DNA of 34,272 nt from Patulibacter sp. Its GTDB lineage: Bacteria; Actinomycetota; Thermoleophilia; Solirubrobacterales; Solirubrobacteraceae. Each line of letters begins with the position of its first letter. The first letter of the stretch is position 1. Under the pieces are notes generated by a model. The model saw only the letters and a program-made list of their open reading frames with translations, searched no databases and was not told the DNA's origin. The stretch spans positions 1 to 34,272 of the forward strand of contig NZ_JAURWA010000034.1 of the NCBI RefSeq assembly GCF_030655195.1, read 5' to 3'. Positions 31,909 to 34,272 of the stretch are shown in pieces. Both the position numbers and the translations under genes were made by a program.

Positions 31909-34272
31909 ATGCCCGTGCCGCCCGATCCGACGCCCGTGGGCGCGTCGACCGACGGCGACGCGCCCGTGGATGCCGCCGCACCGGATGCGCCGGACGCGGG
32001 CGACGTCGCCCCGAGCGGGATGCGCCCGGGTCCGCCCTCGACCTCGTCGGTCGAGTCCGACGACGGACCGCCGGCATCCGACGGACCGCCGCCGTCCGAC
32101 ACGCCATCCGCCGCCCCCGCACCCGCCGACGACGCCCCGACCGCGCCCGACGAGCCCACCCCGCCGGCCCCCGAGGCCGCATCCACCGTCAAGCCCCCGA
32201 CCGTCGGCGACCTCCGCGCCCGCCTGCGCGAGATCCGGCTGCGCGACGAGCACCGGCTGATCCGCAAGGTCGACCGGCTGCGCCACCAGAAGGACCAGGA
32301 CGTCCGGGCGAAGGACCTGGCGAAGCTCGTCGGCGAGATCGAGCGGGCCGAGACCGCCGTGGCCGCGCGCCGCGAGGCCGTCCCGGAGCTGACCTACCCG
32401 GAGGACCTGCCGGTCTCGCAGCGCCGCGACGACCTGCTGGAGGCGATCCGCGACCACCAGGTCGTCGTCGTTGCCGGCGAGACCGGGTCGGGCAAGACCA
32501 CCCAGATCCCGAAGATGTGCCTGGAGCTCGGGCGTGGGATCCGCGGGCAGATCGCGCACACCCAGCCCCGCCGGATCGCCGCGCGCACCGTCGCCGACCG
32601 CATCGCCGACGAGACGAACACGAAGATGGGCGAGGCGATCGGGTACTCCGTCCGCTTCAACGACCAGTCGGGCGAGAACACCCTCGTCCGTCTGATGACG
32701 GACGGTCTGCTGCTGGCCGAGATCCAGCGCGACCGCCTGCTGCGCCGCTACGACACGATCATCATCGACGAGGCGCACGAGCGGTCGCTGAACATCGACT
32801 TCCTGCTCGGCGTGATCAAGCAGCTCCTGCCCCAGCGGCCGGACCTGAAGGTCATCATCACCTCGGCCACGATCGACCCGGAGCGGTTCTCGAAGCACTT
32901 CGGCGACGCGCCGATCGTCGAGGTCTCCGGCCGCACGTTCCCCGTCGAGGTCCGCTACCGGCCCGTCCAGGATCCCGACGGGGACGGCGACGACGCGGAC
33001 CGCGACCAGGTCGACGCGATCGGTGACGCCGTCCAGGAGCTCGAGTACGAGGCCCCCGGCGACGTCCTGGTGTTCCTCTCGGGCGAGCGCGAGATCCGCG
33101 ACGCCGCCGAGGCGCTGCGCGGCCGGTTCGGCGGCGGCAAGGACACGCGGGTGGGGCCGGGCGGTGCGGTGGAGATCCTCCCCCTCTACGCGCGGCTCTC
33201 CTCCGAGGAGCAACAGCGCGTCTTCCGGCGCTCGCCGGGCGGCCGGCGCCGCGTCGTGCTGGCCACCAACGTCGCCGAGACCTCGCTGACGGTCCCCGGC
33301 ATCAAGTACGTCATCGATCCCGGCCAGGCCCGGATCAGCCGCTACTCCGCGCGGCTCAAGGTCCAGCGCCTGCCGATCGAGGCGATCTCGCAGGCCTCCG
33401 CCAACCAGCGCAAGGGTCGCTGCGGGCGCACCTCGGACGGCATCTGCATCCGCCTCTTCTCCGAGGAGGACTTCGACGCGCGGCCCGAGTACACCGACCC
33501 CGAGATCCTGCGGACGAACCTCGCCTCGGTGATCCTCCAGATGGCCGCGCTCGGCCTGGGCGAGATCGGCGACTTCCCGTTCCTCGAGCCGCCGGACCGA
33601 CCGCAGATCCGCGACGGCGTGCAGCTGCTCGAGGAGCTCGGCGCGCTGAAGCAGGACGAGGAGGATCCGAAGAAGCGCCTGACGCCGACCGGCCGCACGC
33701 TCGCCGCACTGCCGATCGACCCGCGCCTGGGGCGCATGGTCCTCGAGGCCGACCGCCTGGGCTGCACCGAGCAGGTCGTGGTCATCGCGGCCGCGCTGTC
33801 GATCCAGGACCCGCGCGAGCGGCCGCAGGACAAGCAGGAGCAGGCGCAGCAGTCCCACGCGCGGTTCAAGGTCGAGGGCTCCGACTTCCTCGGGCTGCTC
33901 AGCCTGTGGGAGTACCTGCAGGAGCAGCAGCGCGAGCTCTCCGGCAGCCAGTTCCGCAAGCGCTGCAAGCAGGAGTTCCTGCACTACCTGCGGATCCGCG
34001 AGTGGCAGGACCTCGTCGCGCAGCTGCGCCAGGCCGCCAAGGGCACCGGGATCACGGTGCCACGCGGTGGCGGGCGCCGTCCGGGTCTGACCCCGCAGCT
34101 GGGGTCCGACGGGCCCTTGGAGGCGGACACCGAGGAGCGCGTCCGCGCGGAGGAGGCCGCCGCCGACCGCCCCGCCAACGCCGCCGGCTCCCGCAACCCG
34201 CGCCGCCGGGGCCGGGGCCGGGGCCGCGACGCGCAGTCCGCCGCGCAGCCGTCCGAGTCCGCGTCGACGACC
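31909..34272 (+). CDS. hrpA: ATP-dependent RNA helicase HrpA, DEAH box (3' end cut by the window)
   Basis: 788 codons, still open at the window edge. Residues 1-94 are an Asp/Pro/Ala/Ser-rich disordered extension. A helical segment (GDLRARLREIRLRDEHRLIRKVDRLRHQKD) leads into the helicase core. That core has Walker A GETGSGKT (190-197), TQPRRIAART (motif Ia), DEAH (287-290), SAT (319-321) and motif VI QRKGRCGR (500-507). A winged-helix/ratchet region with LRTNLASVILQMAALGLG and PTGRTLAALPIDPRLGRMV follows, and then the HrpA-specific YLRIREWQDLVAQLRQ near 705. From about 717 to the edge the sequence is Arg/Gly/Glu-rich and disordered (RRRGRGRGRDAQSAAQ), an insertion absent from E. coli HrpA, which runs to about 1300 aa. 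HrpA helps unwind mRNA and rescue stalled or collided ribosomes. Start fixed by the -10 at 31896. Confidence 0.95.
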   Translation, partial: MPVPPDPTPVGASTDGDAPVDAAAPDAPDAGDVAPSGMRPGPPSTSSVESDDGPPASDGPPPSDTPSAAPAPADDAPTAPDEPTPPAPEAASTVKPPTVGDLRARLREIRLRDEHRLIRKVDRLRHQKDQDVRAKDLAKLVGEIERAETAVAARREAVPELTYPEDLPVSQRRDDLLEAIRDHQVVVVAGETGSGKTTQIPKMCLELGRGIRGQIAHTQPRRIAARTVADRIADETNTKMGEAIGYSVRFNDQSGENTLVRLMTDGLLLAEIQRDRLLRRYDTIIIDEAHERSLNIDFLLGVIKQLLPQRPDLKVIITSATIDPERFSKHFGDAPIVEVSGRTFPVEVRYRPVQDPDGDGDDADRDQVDAIGDAVQELEYEAPGDVLVFLSGEREIRDAAEALRGRFGGGKDTRVGPGGAVEILPLYARLSSEEQQRVFRRSPGGRRRVVLATNVAETSLTVPGIKYVIDPGQARISRYSARLKVQRLPIEAISQASANQRKGRCGRTSDGICIRLFSEEDFDARPEYTDPEILRTNLASVILQMAALGLGEIGDFPFLEPPDRPQIRDGVQLLEELGALKQDEEDPKKRLTPTGRTLAALPIDPRLGRMVLEADRLGCTEQVVVIAAALSIQDPRERPQDKQEQAQQSHARFKVEGSDFLGLLSLWEYLQEQQRELSGSQFRKRCKQEFLHYLRIREWQDLVAQLRQAAKGTGITVPRGGGRRPGLTPQLGSDGPLEADTEERVRAEEAAADRPANAAGSRNPRRRGRGRGRDAQSAAQPSESASTT

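Noticed and set aside
31467..33026. A long plus-strand frame across the MYG1/hrpA gap
   Set aside because: It is out of frame with the helicase motifs and Arg/Pro-repetitive; the frame from 31909 carries all DEAH motifs.

Overview
The window is 34.3 kb of very high G+C DNA, packed with about 31 protein genes on both strands plus two short upstream ORFs. No gene-free stretch reaches 300 bases. I see no rRNA, tRNA, CRISPR array, insertion sequence, integrase or phage gene. The gene set is actinobacterial: a mycobacterial-type two-domain NadE whose triad sits at the mycobacterial residue positions, a plant/actinobacterial class II DAHP synthase, an LCP cell-wall ligase, ChrA, Kup, SelO, ApbE and an ECF sigma factor. 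A deep-branching actinobacterium of the Thermoleophilia (Patulibacter/Solirubrobacter-like) is my best guess, but that placement is inference from gene content and style. The 20-G run at base 1 suggests a contig end.

Layout. 60-3425: HAD-like protein lacking its catalytic aspartates, SRPBCC protein, O6-methylguanine-DNA methyltransferase, hotdog thioesterase, and a divergent secreted protein. 3476-3535: 15-bp tandem repeats between converging genes. 3539-8941: ChrA, NadE, alpha/beta hydrolase, an unknown 137-aa protein and a DJ-1/PfpI enzyme. 9012-10688 (minus): a compact three-gene operon of ECF sigma factor, a one-pass membrane protein with two exported cysteines, and a membrane-anchored CPAC thioredoxin-fold protein. 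10876-14922 (plus): AroG, Nudix hydrolase, Kup. 14912-18122 (minus): small ORF, HTTM membrane protein, secreted beta-propeller. 18320-21873 (plus): leader ORF, LCP ligase, IlvD. 21900-26811 (minus): ApbE, SelO, YibE/F with a His-rich tail and its leader ORF, SUFU-domain protein. 26932-34272: acyltransferase, RlaP-type nucleotidyltransferase, VOC dioxygenase, GOLPH3-like protein, MYG1-like protein, and HrpA running off the end.

The main unifying observation is regulatory. Sixteen start codons (ATG or GTG) have a TANNNT hexamer ending exactly 6 or 7 nt upstream, the geometry of a -10 box feeding a leaderless mRNA. Several other starts have near matches, and only two genes (HAD-like and beta-propeller) have a convincing Shine-Dalgarno sequence. 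The motif also decides several uncertain starts. In two places (LCP and YibE/F) the predicted leaderless start does not begin the main protein: it opens a 21- or 35-codon reading frame whose TGA overlaps the start codon of the main gene. This suggests an upstream-ORF coupling design. The sigma/membrane-protein/thioredoxin operon is the best candidate for an undescribed signalling system. The metabolic genes (NAD, aromatic and branched-chain amino acid synthesis, K+ uptake) look like ordinary chromosomal housekeeping genes.
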